NCBI GenBank assembly: GCA_049115695.1
Contig: JAGDZR010000003.1
Location: 62,001-126,000 of the forward strand
DNA length: 64,000 bases
Direction of reading: 5' to 3'
From: JAGDZR01 sp049115695
GTDB taxonomy: Bacteria > Bacteroidota > Bacteroidia > Cytophagales > Cyclobacteriaceae
A program made the position numbers and the translations under genes. Below, piece by piece: positions 9,439-18,498 of this stretch. Each line of letters starts with the position of its first letter. The stretch's first letter is position 1. Below the pieces are notes generated by a model. It searched no databases, was not told the origin of the DNA, and saw only the letters and a list, made by a program, of their open reading frames with translations.

Positions 9439-11360
9439 TAAGGTTTCTTCTGGTATTATGGTTGGGATTGATGCTATTGAACGTCTCGGGCCAGCAAAAC
9501 AAAGCCGAGTTTGCTGAGGCAAAAAGATTGTATTCTATTGGCGAGTATCAATCAGCGGCTTCTGCTTTTTCATCCCTGACAGCAGATCCAATGTTTGCTG
9601 AATATGCTACTTTCTATTACGCTTTGAGTACTTACAACAATGGAAGTGCTACTGAAGCAATAGATGGTTGGAAGCAGGTTTTATCATTATATCCGAATTG
9701 GAACCAAATACCTGAGGTGCTATTTTGGATTGCCAAGGTGAGCTTTGAACAGGGGAATTTGAAGCAGGGTTTGGAATACCTGGATTCTTATACCAATCTT
9801 ACCAACAATGCCAGTCTCTCAAAGCAATTAGTACCTAAGTATTTCGAATCTGCCGAATTGAGCGAGTTGATTGATTTTCAATCAAAATACCCTGGCAACA
9901 GACAATTGGCTTTTCAACTCGCAAGCAAAATAATGAGTCAACCTGCAAGTATCCGGGATCAGTCTTTACTAGATCAGTTGATTGGCAACTATGGTTTTGA
10001 TATGCTAGAGTTGATGAATGTGAAAGTAGAGAATGTTAAAAAGGATCGCTATTCTGTTGCTGTGACACTACCATTCATGTTTGAGGGAATTGATAAACCA
10101 CTCTCTGTGATGCGGAATTCTCTAATTATGAATTTTTATCAGGGTATGTTATTGGGTAATCAGAAGCTCTCTGATGATGGTGTGAACATTGATTTGTTTT
10201 GCTATGACACCCAAAAAAGCACTGCTGTAACGAAAGCGTTATTGCCAAAACTTGAAGGTTCAGATTTGATAGTAGGGCCATTATATCCTGGACCAATAGA
10301 CGTGATAAAGGAGTATTCAAGTAATAGTCACATGTACATGTTTAATCCGTTGAGCAACAACGAGGAATACATTGAGAGTAATCCATTTGCCTATCTGGCA
10401 AGACCTACTTATCGGACCATGGCTAGAGCGCTGGGTGAATATGTGGTGGGGCAGCATAATAGGAAATCAACACTTGTTTATTATGCCAAAAATGATCGTG
10501 ATTCAGTTTTTGCAGCCACTTATAAAGATGTAATAGAGGAGGCTGGGTTTAATGTGGTGAGGTTCACGGCGATCGATGAACTTGAAGCTAAGCTTATATT
10601 GGATTCCTTGGTTGAAACTTTCGAAGAATATTACGAACAAGAAGTAGCCGATTCAATTAGCGAAATTGAGGGAAGATTTATCAAAACAAGGCGATTGAGA
10701 GATGCAGAGGACGAACGCAACAAGAAGATTCTGGAATTAATCGCGGAAAATAAGGAGGACACTATTCTGGCAATGGACCTGATGGATGATTTTGTCACAT
10801 TCTTTCAGGAGGAACTTGAAGATGGTGAATTGGATGATGACAAAATGGTGGCGTACGAATCCAAATTGAAAGTTCCCAAAGACAGTATTGGCCACATATT
10901 GATTGCTGGGAGATCCAATACGATTGTTAATAATTTGATCAGTGCAGTTGCAGCAAGAAGTGATAGCACGGGGTTGTATGGCTATGGAGATTGGACAGAT
11001 TTTAAGGTAGTCAACTATGTGTTGCTGGAGCAGATCGGGGTTAAGATTGCCGTTCCAGATTATATCGATGAATCATCCGAAGAATATGAATTGCGCTCAG
11101 AAGAAATACAAATGATGTGTCGATGCATTCCTTCAGAATATCATTTTGCGGGATATGATTTTATGATGTACGTAGGCAAAATGCTGTCTGAGAATGGCAA
11201 GTACTTTCAAAATGGAGCTGATGGAAGCTATAGCAAGGGTAACGTTTTGGAAGGATTTCGTTACGGTACGTCCAACGACAATCAGGTCGTTCCTATCGTC
11301 ACATTACAAGATTTAGAGCTCATTCCGCTCAACAGATCCAACTATGCAGACAAAAAATAG
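9429..11360 (+). CDS. Exported TPR protein with type 1 periplasmic-binding-protein fold
   Basis: 643 residues. A signal peptide (MGVIRFLLVLWLGLMLLNVSG) is followed by helical TPR-like repeats (about 25-190) of the outer-membrane assembly/LpoA-like style (EAKRLYSIGEYQSAASAFSS, YYALSTYNNGSATEAIDGWK). A region resembling the substrate-binding fold of branched-chain amino-acid ABC receptors follows (VAVTLPFMFEG, GSDLIVGPLYPG, MYMFNPLSNN, ILIAGRSNTIVNNL). No transporter genes are nearby, so LpoA-like envelope or regulatory functions are as plausible as ligand import. An acidic helical insertion (about 395-470) interrupts the fold. It overlaps guaA by 10 bp and hemL by 17 bp. Confidence 0.8.
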   Translation: MGVIRFLLVLWLGLMLLNVSGQQNKAEFAEAKRLYSIGEYQSAASAFSSLTADPMFAEYATFYYALSTYNNGSATEAIDGWKQVLSLYPNWNQIPEVLFWIAKVSFEQGNLKQGLEYLDSYTNLTNNASLSKQLVPKYFESAELSELIDFQSKYPGNRQLAFQLASKIMSQPASIRDQSLLDQLIGNYGFDMLELMNVKVENVKKDRYSVAVTLPFMFEGIDKPLSVMRNSLIMNFYQGMLLGNQKLSDDGVNIDLFCYDTQKSTAVTKALLPKLEGSDLIVGPLYPGPIDVIKEYSSNSHMYMFNPLSNNEEYIESNPFAYLARPTYRTMARALGEYVVGQHNRKSTLVYYAKNDRDSVFAATYKDVIEEAGFNVVRFTAIDELEAKLILDSLVETFEEYYEQEVADSISEIEGRFIKTRRLRDAEDERNKKILELIAENKEDTILAMDLMDDFVTFFQEELEDGELDDDKMVAYESKLKVPKDSIGHILIAGRSNTIVNNLISAVAARSDSTGLYGYGDWTDFKVVNYVLLEQIGVKIAVPDYIDESSEEYELRSEEIQMMCRCIPSEYHFAGYDFMMYVGKMLSENGKYFQNGADGSYSKGNVLEGFRYGTSNDNQVVPIVTLQDLELIPLNRSNYADKK

Positions 11361-12633
11361 TAAGTCGTTATTTGACAAGGCAAAGCATTTTATCCCTGGC
11401 GGGGTGAACTCACCTGTAAGGGCATTCAACTCAGTAGGGGGCGATCCACGCTTCATGTCTCATGCAAAAGGAGCATATATGTTTGATGAGGATGGAAATA
11501 AGTACATCGATCTCATCAATTCCTGGGGACCAATGATTTTAGGTCATGCCAATGAGGCTGTCGAAAGGGCCATTTTTGACGCAGTGAAATCGTCACCTTC
11601 ATTCGGAACACCAGGAGCAAGGGAAGTTGAGATTGCCGAGATTATAGTGGATATGATCCCGGCAATGGATATGGTGCGTATGGTCAACTCTGGTACGGAA
11701 GCAACCATGTCTGCGGTCAGGTTGGCCAGGGGATTTACAGGTAGAGATAAAATAGTTAAAGTAGAGGGATGTTACCACGGGCATGGTGATTCATTTCTTA
11801 TTGCTGCTGGTAGTGGCGCATTAACAATGGGAGTACCGAATAGCCCGGGTGTTACTGAGGGTACAGCAAAAGATACCCTACTAGTTCCATTTAATGATCT
11901 TTCGGCTTTTGAAAACCTAATTGAAGAAAATAAAGGTGAAATTGCCGCATTCATTCTCGAGCCGGTTGCCGGCAATATGGGCTGTGTCCTTCCTCAAAAT
12001 GGTTACCTCAAAGGATTAAGAGAAAAGTGTACAGCAGAAGGTATTGTGTTAATCTTTGATGAGGTCATGACTGGATTCAGGTTATCTGAAGGTGGCGCTC
12101 AAAAACTTTTTGGGATTGATCCTGACCTAACAACATTGGGTAAAATAATAGGAGGAGGAATGCCCGTTGGAGCCTATGGTGGTAAAAAGGAAATAATGAA
12201 TTTTGTCGCACCGCAGGGACCTGTTTATCAGGCAGGAACGCTTTCAGGTAATCCAGTTGCAATGGCAGCTGGATTGGCCATGCTGAAGCAACTCAAGGGA
12301 AATGATGTACTCTACAAGTCACTTGAAACTAACACAAAAAGGATTGTACATAGTATTGAAGAGAGTGTTGCTTCTTTAGGTTTGAAATATACGACCAATC
12401 AGATCGGAAGTATGTATAGCTTGTTTTTCACAGACAAGGAAGTAATTGACTTTGATACTGCTAAAACGACTGATACAGCACAATTCGGCAAGTACTTTCA
12501 AGAAATGTTAAAACGTGGAATTTACCTGGCGCCAAGCCAATATGAAACATTATTTGTTTCAACAGCGATTGGTGAAGCAGAAATTGATGCAATTGTACAG
12601 GCAAGTACCGAAAGCCTAAAGGCGATTTCATAA
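11344..12633 (+). CDS. hemL: Glutamate-1-semialdehyde 2,1-aminomutase
   Basis: 429 residues, the standard length. This PLP enzyme makes 5-aminolevulinate, the first committed tetrapyrrole precursor. Visible signatures are the N-terminal FIPGGVNSPVRAF, the NSGTEATMSAVRLARG cofactor-phosphate loop, the EPVAGNMGC segment, IFDEVMTGFR and the PLP-binding Lys in LGKIIGGGMPVGAYGG. The start overlaps the preceding gene by 17 bp, and the stop overlaps the convergent glycosyltransferase by 6 bp. A heme gene fits the heme-demanding respiratory operon downstream in the window, but the two are 35 kb apart. Confidence 0.96.
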   Translation: MQTKNSKSLFDKAKHFIPGGVNSPVRAFNSVGGDPRFMSHAKGAYMFDEDGNKYIDLINSWGPMILGHANEAVERAIFDAVKSSPSFGTPGAREVEIAEIIVDMIPAMDMVRMVNSGTEATMSAVRLARGFTGRDKIVKVEGCYHGHGDSFLIAAGSGALTMGVPNSPGVTEGTAKDTLLVPFNDLSAFENLIEENKGEIAAFILEPVAGNMGCVLPQNGYLKGLREKCTAEGIVLIFDEVMTGFRLSEGGAQKLFGIDPDLTTLGKIIGGGMPVGAYGGKKEIMNFVAPQGPVYQAGTLSGNPVAMAAGLAMLKQLKGNDVLYKSLETNTKRIVHSIEESVASLGLKYTTNQIGSMYSLFFTDKEVIDFDTAKTTDTAQFGKYFQEMLKRGIYLAPSQYETLFVSTAIGEAEIDAIVQASTESLKAIS

Positions 12634-13587
12634 ATACCACCAGTCAGAACCTTCCAGTAGATCAATTTCAGTGAGATACGCTTCGATTTGTTTTCGTTGT
12701 GCGGCGGGAGGATAAACAGCAATGAGTAATTGAGGACTAGAAAAATTGGCTATCTCTTCATAATTATTGATGGATAACTGAATATAATTACGACTGTGTT
12801 GATCAAGAATAGCTGTTGTTAATTTTGATTTAGTGTTATTTCCCCAAATGACCAATTCATCATTTTTATCATGTATTTGTAAAAACCGGTGAATTTTCAA
12901 ATCAAAAAATGAACGTTGGTTGTAATCAGAGGATACTTTGCTTGTTCGTGAAGGATGCTCACGCCACAAATGCGTGATTTTAGGAATTGTTTTGAATTTA
13001 AATCCTGCTGCATACCATTTGAAAACTAGATCATAATCTTCTGGATAAGACAGTCCACTAAAAGCACCAAGATCAACTAATTCATTCCTATGCATCATCC
13101 AGTTTGGAGAAGCAATGACACATTCTCTATAGATGTTCTGGTATTGCAGTTGATTAAGATTGACCTCATTGATCCAATCTTCATATTTACGATACCCTTT
13201 ACTGATTTCGTCCTGTGAAAAATACTGTACCAATCCGGTAACAATCGTACCTGATTCTTCCCGATCTAGCTCTTTGACCATGAGACTCAATTTATCAGCA
13301 GGCATTAGATCATCAGCGTCCATTCGAGTAACATAGGTGCCAGTCGCGTGGTTGAGAGCTAATTGGAGTGCTCCAATAATACCAATTTTCTCATTTTGGT
13401 ACAGTTTAATACGGCTATCAATACGGCCAATATCAAGCACAACTTGCATACTACCATCAGTCGAAAAGTCATCTACAACGATTAATTCCCAATCATGATG
13501 GAACTGCTGAATGATGGAGTCGATGCAATCAGCTACCCATATAGCTGCATTGCGCATGGGCATTATAATGCTCACCTTCGGGTTCAC
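12628..13587 (-). CDS. Family 2 glycosyltransferase with C-terminal extension
   Basis: 319 residues. The GT-A domain (about 1-215) begins KVSIIMPMRNAAIWVADCID and has the nucleotide-binding VVDDFSTDGS and the metal-binding DAD in TRMDADDLMPADK. Residues 240-319 form an extra domain with LVIWGNNTKSKLTTAIL and PQLLIAVYPPAAQ, which looks like a small Rossmann-like fold rather than a membrane segment. A cytoplasmic enzyme adding a sugar to a cell-surface glycan is likely; donor and acceptor are unknown. It is the last gene of the minus-strand run that includes kdsB, so lipopolysaccharide is one possible destination. Confidence 0.85.
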   Translation of the reverse strand: MNPKVSIIMPMRNAAIWVADCIDSIIQQFHHDWELIVVDDFSTDGSMQVVLDIGRIDSRIKLYQNEKIGIIGALQLALNHATGTYVTRMDADDLMPADKLSLMVKELDREESGTIVTGLVQYFSQDEISKGYRKYEDWINEVNLNQLQYQNIYRECVIASPNWMMHRNELVDLGAFSGLSYPEDYDLVFKWYAAGFKFKTIPKITHLWREHPSRTSKVSSDYNQRSFFDLKIHRFLQIHDKNDELVIWGNNTKSKLTTAILDQHSRNYIQLSINNYEEIANFSSPQLLIAVYPPAAQRKQIEAYLTEIDLLEGSDWWYL

Positions 13588-13589
13588 TA

Positions 13590-14549
13590 CTAGAAGAGGA
13601 GAAGAGAAATCAAACTCCCGAATAAAAGCGCCCAGAATAATGAAATGAGGTACACCCCGCCAGATGTAATTAGTTTAATCGCTGTTATAAAGTATTTCTG
13701 TTGATAGACTTTTATAAAAGAAATGTAGAGGTATAGATTCACTATTATCATTGAGATCCAGAAGAGCCATCCATCACCTGAGAGATCTAATAGGTTTAAG
13801 ATCCAACATAATCCAAAGATGAAAAGCACAAAGGAATGTATGTAGATTGCGTGGATCAAATGTTTGATATATAGGGTCTTGTGGAAGAATACTTTTAGCA
13901 AAAGAGCATATAGGGGGAGCATTAGGAAAACGACGTAGGGTACATTTCCAACAATAAAATCAAAAATGCTTGAGACCTCCGCCTTATTCAATCTTACATA
14001 TTGGCGTACGGCCACACGTTCAAGAAATGGTTTTTCATCTAGTCGAACTGAATCATAAATATCCTTTATGGCAAAGGAGTCGACCTCTACCATGGCGTCT
14101 ATTAATGTTTCATCTTCAAGACTAATTAATGCAATGTCAGCTTCTGTGTTAAGACTATCAGAACCAGTCTCTTTTCTCCATTCTTTATTTCCAGTGCTAA
14201 AATTCCAATCTCCAATTTTGTTTTCTGAAATGTTTAACATTCGACTGAAAAAGAAAAAATGGAATAAACTGATGACCAGGTACCATCTGATGGGGTTGGC
14301 ATATTTAACCCGTTTGCCATCCAGAAACTCGATCGTCAAGGCTCCTGGAAGTAAAAAGAATGGTTTTAAACTTCTTCCGAAACGCGAGTCAAACGAAAAA
14401 TAATTGGAAAAGAATTCTTTGAACAACGTCCCGAAGTTGATATTGTTATCATTATTCTCCTGACCACATTCATGACAATAATTGTGAGAAATCTTAATAG
14501 TCGTCCCGCAATTGAGGCATTCTGTACTCTTCCTACGATTCTTTTTCAT
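13590..14549 (-). CDS. DUF3667-type membrane protein with N-terminal zinc ribbon
   Basis: 319 residues. The N-terminus has a zinc ribbon, CLNCGTTIKISHNYCHECG (two CxxC pairs), then FGTLFKEFFSNYFSFDSRFGRSL and LLPGALTIEFLDGKRVKYANPIRWYLV, which is the DUF3667 signature. A soluble, acidic stretch (about 110-180) precedes four or five membrane helices (about 195-319). Function is unknown for the family. The gene begins inside the 3' end of the 56-residue ORF upstream (17-bp overlap) and ends 2 bp before the glycosyltransferase start. Confidence 0.82.
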   Translation of the reverse strand: MKKNRRKSTECLNCGTTIKISHNYCHECGQENNDNNINFGTLFKEFFSNYFSFDSRFGRSLKPFFLLPGALTIEFLDGKRVKYANPIRWYLVISLFHFFFFSRMLNISENKIGDWNFSTGNKEWRKETGSDSLNTEADIALISLEDETLIDAMVEVDSFAIKDIYDSVRLDEKPFLERVAVRQYVRLNKAEVSSIFDFIVGNVPYVVFLMLPLYALLLKVFFHKTLYIKHLIHAIYIHSFVLFIFGLCWILNLLDLSGDGWLFWISMIIVNLYLYISFIKVYQQKYFITAIKLITSGGVYLISLFWALLFGSLISLLLF

Positions 14550-14703
14550 TCTTCCACCACTTGTTTACCGCAAATGATACTGCCCATAATCCCAATGCTA
14601 TGAGCGTGTACTCAAAGTTACCATCATCCGATCTAAGGGATACCCAAAATGCCATGACCGCCAGGATCATCAGGCTCCAAACAATTATACTTTTTAGATT
14701 CAT
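14533..14703 (-). CDS. Small membrane protein, 56 aa
   Basis: An ATG at 14703 opens a 56-codon frame ending TAG at 14533. The product begins MNLKSIIVWSLMILAVMAFW and consists of two membrane helices (about 5-22 and 32-46) with a basic tail (NKWWKNEKES). Its ATG overlaps the kdsB stop as ATGA (14700-14703), and its 3' end overlaps the DUF3667 start by 17 bp, so it fills the gap between two co-oriented genes exactly. This placement, rather than any known family, is the main support. No function is assigned. Confidence 0.7.
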   Translation of the reverse strand: MNLKSIIVWSLMILAVMAFWVSLRSDDGNFEYTLIALGLWAVSFAVNKWWKNEKES

Positions 14704-15416
14704 GACGCTTGATGTTCAAAGTGCTTTAAGTCGTCCAATGTATCTACACTTTGAGTATTGAACTTTGATGTCACCATTCGAATAGGAAATCCATTGACAA
14801 GCCATCTTAATTGTTCTAGTGATTCTTCGATTTCGATATCGCAGGGTGCTAGTGAAACAAGTTTTTTGAGAATATCCTTTCGATAGCAGTATACACCAAT
14901 ATGTTTTAGGTAGTTGGCTGTCAGGGAAGTCGACGAAGAATATGGAATCATGGCTCTACTAAAGTATAATGCATTGTTCCTTACGTCTTTTATCACCTTT
15001 ACAATGTTTGGATTTTGAATTTCAGTGACATCACTTATGGGTCCACATAAAGTGGCTATTTGTACATGACTATCAATCACTTTGCCTAGTTCATCAAGTT
15101 GTGCAGGGTTGATATAAGGTTGGTCACCTTGAATATTCATGACATAGTCACAAGCAATGTCCTCAGAAGCTTCGAAACAGCGTGAGGTTCCATTTAAATG
15201 TTCCTTGTGAGTAAGTACTACTTCATCGGTGAAGTCTTTCACCCGATCAAATATTCTATTATCATCGGTTGCAATGATTGTATTTGAGATACACTGAGCT
15301 TGCTTGACCTGCTCGTAAACACGTTGCACCATGGGTTTTCCGTTGATGGATGCCAGAGGTTTACCTTTCAATCTTGAGGAATCGTATCTTACGGGAATTA
15401 CACCAACTATTTTCAT
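14700..15416 (-). CDS. kdsB: 3-deoxy-manno-octulosonate cytidylyltransferase (CMP-KDO synthetase)
   Basis: 238 residues. It activates KDO with CTP for lipid A-KDO assembly. The N-terminal nucleotide-binding motif VIPVRYDSSRLKGKPLASI is diagnostic, followed by TIIATDDNRIF, HLNGTSRC, MNIQGDQPYINP and HIGVYCYRKDIL. The start overlaps the NfeD stop by 4 bp and its stop overlaps the start of a 56-residue gene, indicating translational coupling through the cluster. Confidence 0.95.
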   Translation of the reverse strand: MKIVGVIPVRYDSSRLKGKPLASINGKPMVQRVYEQVKQAQCISNTIIATDDNRIFDRVKDFTDEVVLTHKEHLNGTSRCFEASEDIACDYVMNIQGDQPYINPAQLDELGKVIDSHVQIATLCGPISDVTEIQNPNIVKVIKDVRNNALYFSRAMIPYSSSTSLTANYLKHIGVYCYRKDILKKLVSLAPCDIEIEESLEQLRWLVNGFPIRMVTSKFNTQSVDTLDDLKHFEHQAS

Positions 15417-16747
15417 CCCTGTTTCACTTTTAGGGACGTGCCCTCTGTCGAGATCACCACAATTGGATCATCCTTAGATATATATTCACCTCTGGTAGTT
15501 GCATCATAGAGCGTATCATCAATCATTACTTTTCCGCTTGGCCTGAGGATAGTATAGGCCGTTCCTGTCTTACCCTTCAGATCTGACTTGTATACGGTAG
15601 AGGTATAGCCAGCTGTGGTATCTTGAGTCTCTTCCAGCGCGATTCGTTTAAAAAACTTACTCTCGGCCAACCTGACTCCACCAACAAAAAGCAGAATCAC
15701 TGAGCCCACTACAGCTGCCAAAGTAATGGCGGTAGCTTGAAATATTTTTTCTGGGGCTACTAACTCAAAATCAAACCCGTCATTATTGATCATTACCAGA
15801 ATGAAAGAGCCGATGGTGAAGATCAAGCCTAGCACCCCGGCAACACCAAACCCTGGTATAACAAAGACCTCCAGACCAATGAGTACCAGGCCGACGAAAA
15901 ACAAGGCAATTTCCCAGTTCTCAGCCAGCCCATTCAAGTAGTGCGGGATGAAATATAAAATTGCAGCTACGACTGATGCCAAAATGGGGAAGCCTACTCC
16001 GGGTGTCTGAAGTTCAAAATAAATGCCACCTATGATGATTAATATGAGAATACCGGAGAGATAGGGGTTAAGAAAAATCTGAATGACTCGTTCGGTGGAG
16101 TCCAATTCGAAAACGCTGATATCGTATGATTCTACACCAGATCGTAATAAAATTTCGTCAATACCTTCTACTTGAGCTTCACAATAACCCCATCTGATGG
16201 CCTCAGAAACTGAAAAAGTTAGCACTTTGCCTTCTGTGGCAATACTATCCAGGTCAATGTCTTCATCGACCATGGCTTCAGCAATCTTCGGATTTCTACC
16301 TTGTGCTTCGGCTGTGGACCGCATTATGGATCTCATATAGGATTGATACTTGTCAGGTGCGGCTGTGCCATCCTGTGTTACAACTGTAGCTGCACCTATG
16401 CTAGAACCAGCTGCCATGTATATACTGTCACAAGCAATAGAAATCAGGGCTCCCGCTGACGCAGCGTCTTTGTTGATGTAGCTATAGATCGGTTTAGGAA
16501 AGTTTAAAATTCGCGTTCTGATCTCATCAGCATCATTTAATGCTCCTCCGTAGGTATCCAATTCCAAAATGACATAGTCGACATCACTAGCCTCAGCTTG
16601 ATCGAGTGCGAGTTGAACATATCGGTTGGTTCTTGGGTCAATATCACTAAGAACTTTAAGATGTAGTACTTGTGTTGTAGCTTCTTGGGCAATTGAATGC
16701 GATAGTAATTGACCAATTAGCAGGAGATATAGAAACAGTTTATTCAT
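15413..16747 (-). CDS. NfeD-family membrane-bound serine protease (ClpP class)
   Basis: 444 residues. A signal peptide (LFLYLLLIGQLLSHSIAQ) leads to a ClpP-like serine protease domain (about 25-215) with LDTYGGALNDADEIRT and the catalytic Ser in DAASAGALISIACD. Four or so membrane helices follow (about 230-360), including the GLEVFVIPGFGVAGVLG signature, and then a C-terminal NfeD OB-fold (about 380-444: LKGKTGTAYTILRPSGKVMI). Long NfeD proteins usually pair with a stomatin/flotillin partner; none is adjacent here. Likely membrane-protein quality control. First gene of the run to kdsB. Confidence 0.9.
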   Translation of the reverse strand: MNKLFLYLLLIGQLLSHSIAQEATTQVLHLKVLSDIDPRTNRYVQLALDQAEASDVDYVILELDTYGGALNDADEIRTRILNFPKPIYSYINKDAASAGALISIACDSIYMAAGSSIGAATVVTQDGTAAPDKYQSYMRSIMRSTAEAQGRNPKIAEAMVDEDIDLDSIATEGKVLTFSVSEAIRWGYCEAQVEGIDEILLRSGVESYDISVFELDSTERVIQIFLNPYLSGILILIIIGGIYFELQTPGVGFPILASVVAAILYFIPHYLNGLAENWEIALFFVGLVLIGLEVFVIPGFGVAGVLGLIFTIGSFILVMINNDGFDFELVAPEKIFQATAITLAAVVGSVILLFVGGVRLAESKFFKRIALEETQDTTAGYTSTVYKSDLKGKTGTAYTILRPSGKVMIDDTLYDATTRGEYISKDDPIVVISTEGTSLKVKQG

Positions 16748-16793
16748 TTTTGTTGTTGCGAATAACTTTTGAGTAAAAATAAGCTATCAGTTC

Positions 16794-17459
16794 TTGTACA
16801 ATTCACGAACACCATTTTTTTCCAGGTCTTTTGACGAAATAATTTGGCAAATAAAGATTGATCCCGATAATAGTCTACTGGCTATCGAACTTAGAAAGGA
16901 GGGGTCCCTGGAATTTGGTTACATGATCATATCAATACGGACGAGTGAATCATGGTTCATTCCAAAACCCGAAGCAGTAAACTGGTGGTCCTCTCTGTCA
17001 GCAATTAATGAAGACAAACTGTTAATTAATCAGTTTGAAGAAAAAGGAGATCCAGGAAGTGGCAGGCAAATTGTATTGAACTGGCGCACTCAGGAAGTTT
17101 TCATGAATGAGACGTGGAAAAATGTCAATTTATCTGGAAATGTACTGATTCCTAATGTGTTTGAAGAAAATTCATCAGATAATGATAGTGTTCTGGAGTA
17201 CCTTGCCTTAGAGGGAATACATGCAGTTGGATCGGTTGAATATATGGAGCAATCAAACCATATAATCATTGGCTTTTATCTGAAGAACGAAAAGTCCTGG
17301 ACACATGAATTGCTTTGGCTTAAAGATGAAAGTGTATTTTCAAAAGAGGTCTTAGATGAAGAATCTAATGGCTTAGGAGGCGAGGGTTTTTTTACCTTCG
17401 AAAAGTATTTAATATTTGTACAAAATCGACAAAGGTTAGTAATACATGAAATGGAATAG
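16794..17459 (+). CDS. DUF4905 family protein
   Basis: 221 residues from a TTG start at 16794. An in-frame stop at 16770-16772 and the absence of any ATG before codon 43 make TTG the only start that keeps the conserved N-terminal block (FSRSFDEIIWQIKIDPDNSL). The protein is soluble, rich in beta-strand patterns and Trp, and resembles the Bacteroidota DUF4905 family, whose function is unknown. Its 3' end overlaps the LysM gene by 14 bp, so the two are probably expressed together. Confidence 0.75.
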   Translation: MYNSRTPFFSRSFDEIIWQIKIDPDNSLLAIELRKEGSLEFGYMIISIRTSESWFIPKPEAVNWWSSLSAINEDKLLINQFEEKGDPGSGRQIVLNWRTQEVFMNETWKNVNLSGNVLIPNVFEENSSDNDSVLEYLALEGIHAVGSVEYMEQSNHIIIGFYLKNEKSWTHELLWLKDESVFSKEVLDEESNGLGGEGFFTFEKYLIFVQNRQRLVIHEME

Positions 17460-18498
17460 CGTAATCTTATGCATTGGGGTACTTTTGGCTACCTCTGAGG
17501 TGTTTGGTATTGACTCATTAAGAACGGAGGTGAGAAAGGGCAAATATTTTGTCGTTCATCAGGTAGAGTCTGGAGAGACACTGTACTCAATTTCACGTAG
17601 ATACCAATCGGAGGCGAAAAAGATCATTAGGGCGAATAAGATCAAGGATAACTATATAAATGTCGGTGATGTCCTTGACATACCCATAGAGGTCGCTGAG
17701 AATACATTAATTGAAGAACCAAGAACTGCATTGGGAGACGGCAATGAAGGATCTAAAGATGGTAATGGCAAAATCCATGTCGTAGAGGCAGGACAAACCA
17801 TGTATAGTCTTTCAAGGCAGTATGGGGTGAGTGTCGATGACCTGGTCAAATGGAACAATATGGATGGTTATGGGCTTGCTATTGGTCAACAACTTATTGT
17901 CGGTGCGGGTGATATGCGTGCGGCCGAACTTAGAAAGCTGAGTGAATCAGTAGCTGAAAATCAGCATTCTGGTCAAATGGGCAGTGTTTATTTTGTTCAG
18001 GTGGGAGAGTCCTTAAGCAGTATTGCGAGGAAATTTGATGTTGCAGAAAGCCAATTGTGGACATGGAATAACCTTAGAACGAATAAGGTGGAAATAGGTC
18101 AGAAAATTACATTTCCTTTTGAAATCGATATGGATAGTGTTGCACTGGCCACTGAGGCAGACAGACCTGACCTTAGAAGTACTGGGTACGGTAGCAAAAT
18201 AGGCTTTAGCGAAGCTGGGGGAATCAAACGATTCGTGGAAGAAGGGATCGTTAAGCGAATTGAGACTGATGATGAGACTGATAAGTACCTTGCGCTGCAT
18301 CGTTCGCTTAGTATCGGAACCGTGTTCCAAGTGAAAAACCTCATGAACAATCGCATCATACATGTGCGTGTGGTAGGACAACTTCCTGACACTGGCATTA
18401 ATCAAAAAGTCATGATAAGGATGACGTCATCTGCGTTTAAGGAATTAGACATATTGGACGATCGAGCCAGAGTTGAAATCGTCTATTTTAATGAATGA
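17446..18498 (+). CDS. Exported protein with three LysM domains and C-terminal RlpA-like domain
   Basis: 350 residues. The signal peptide ends near EVFG (residue 21). LysM repeats lie at about 36-80 (HQVESGETLYSISRRYQ), 110-152 (VVEAGQTMYSLSRQYGVSV) and 182-224 (FVQVGESLSSIARKFDVAE), giving peptidoglycan binding. The C-terminal 85 residues (HRSLSIGTVFQVKNLMNN, then VRVVGQLPDTGINQKVMI) resemble the double-psi beta barrel of RlpA-type proteins, though no catalytic Asp-His set could be confirmed. A periplasmic cell-wall-associated role is likely. It overlaps genes on both sides. Confidence 0.88.
   Translation: MKWNSVILCIGVLLATSEVFGIDSLRTEVRKGKYFVVHQVESGETLYSISRRYQSEAKKIIRANKIKDNYINVGDVLDIPIEVAENTLIEEPRTALGDGNEGSKDGNGKIHVVEAGQTMYSLSRQYGVSVDDLVKWNNMDGYGLAIGQQLIVGAGDMRAAELRKLSESVAENQHSGQMGSVYFVQVGESLSSIARKFDVAESQLWTWNNLRTNKVEIGQKITFPFEIDMDSVALATEADRPDLRSTGYGSKIGFSEAGGIKRFVEEGIVKRIETDDETDKYLALHRSLSIGTVFQVKNLMNNRIIHVRVVGQLPDTGINQKVMIRMTSSAFKELDILDDRARVEIVYFNE

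Noticed and set aside
14561..14761. Plus-strand 66-codon frame over the kdsB/DUF3667 junction
   Set aside because: Overlaps the minus-strand 56-residue gene and kdsB; the minus-strand frame explains the gap better.
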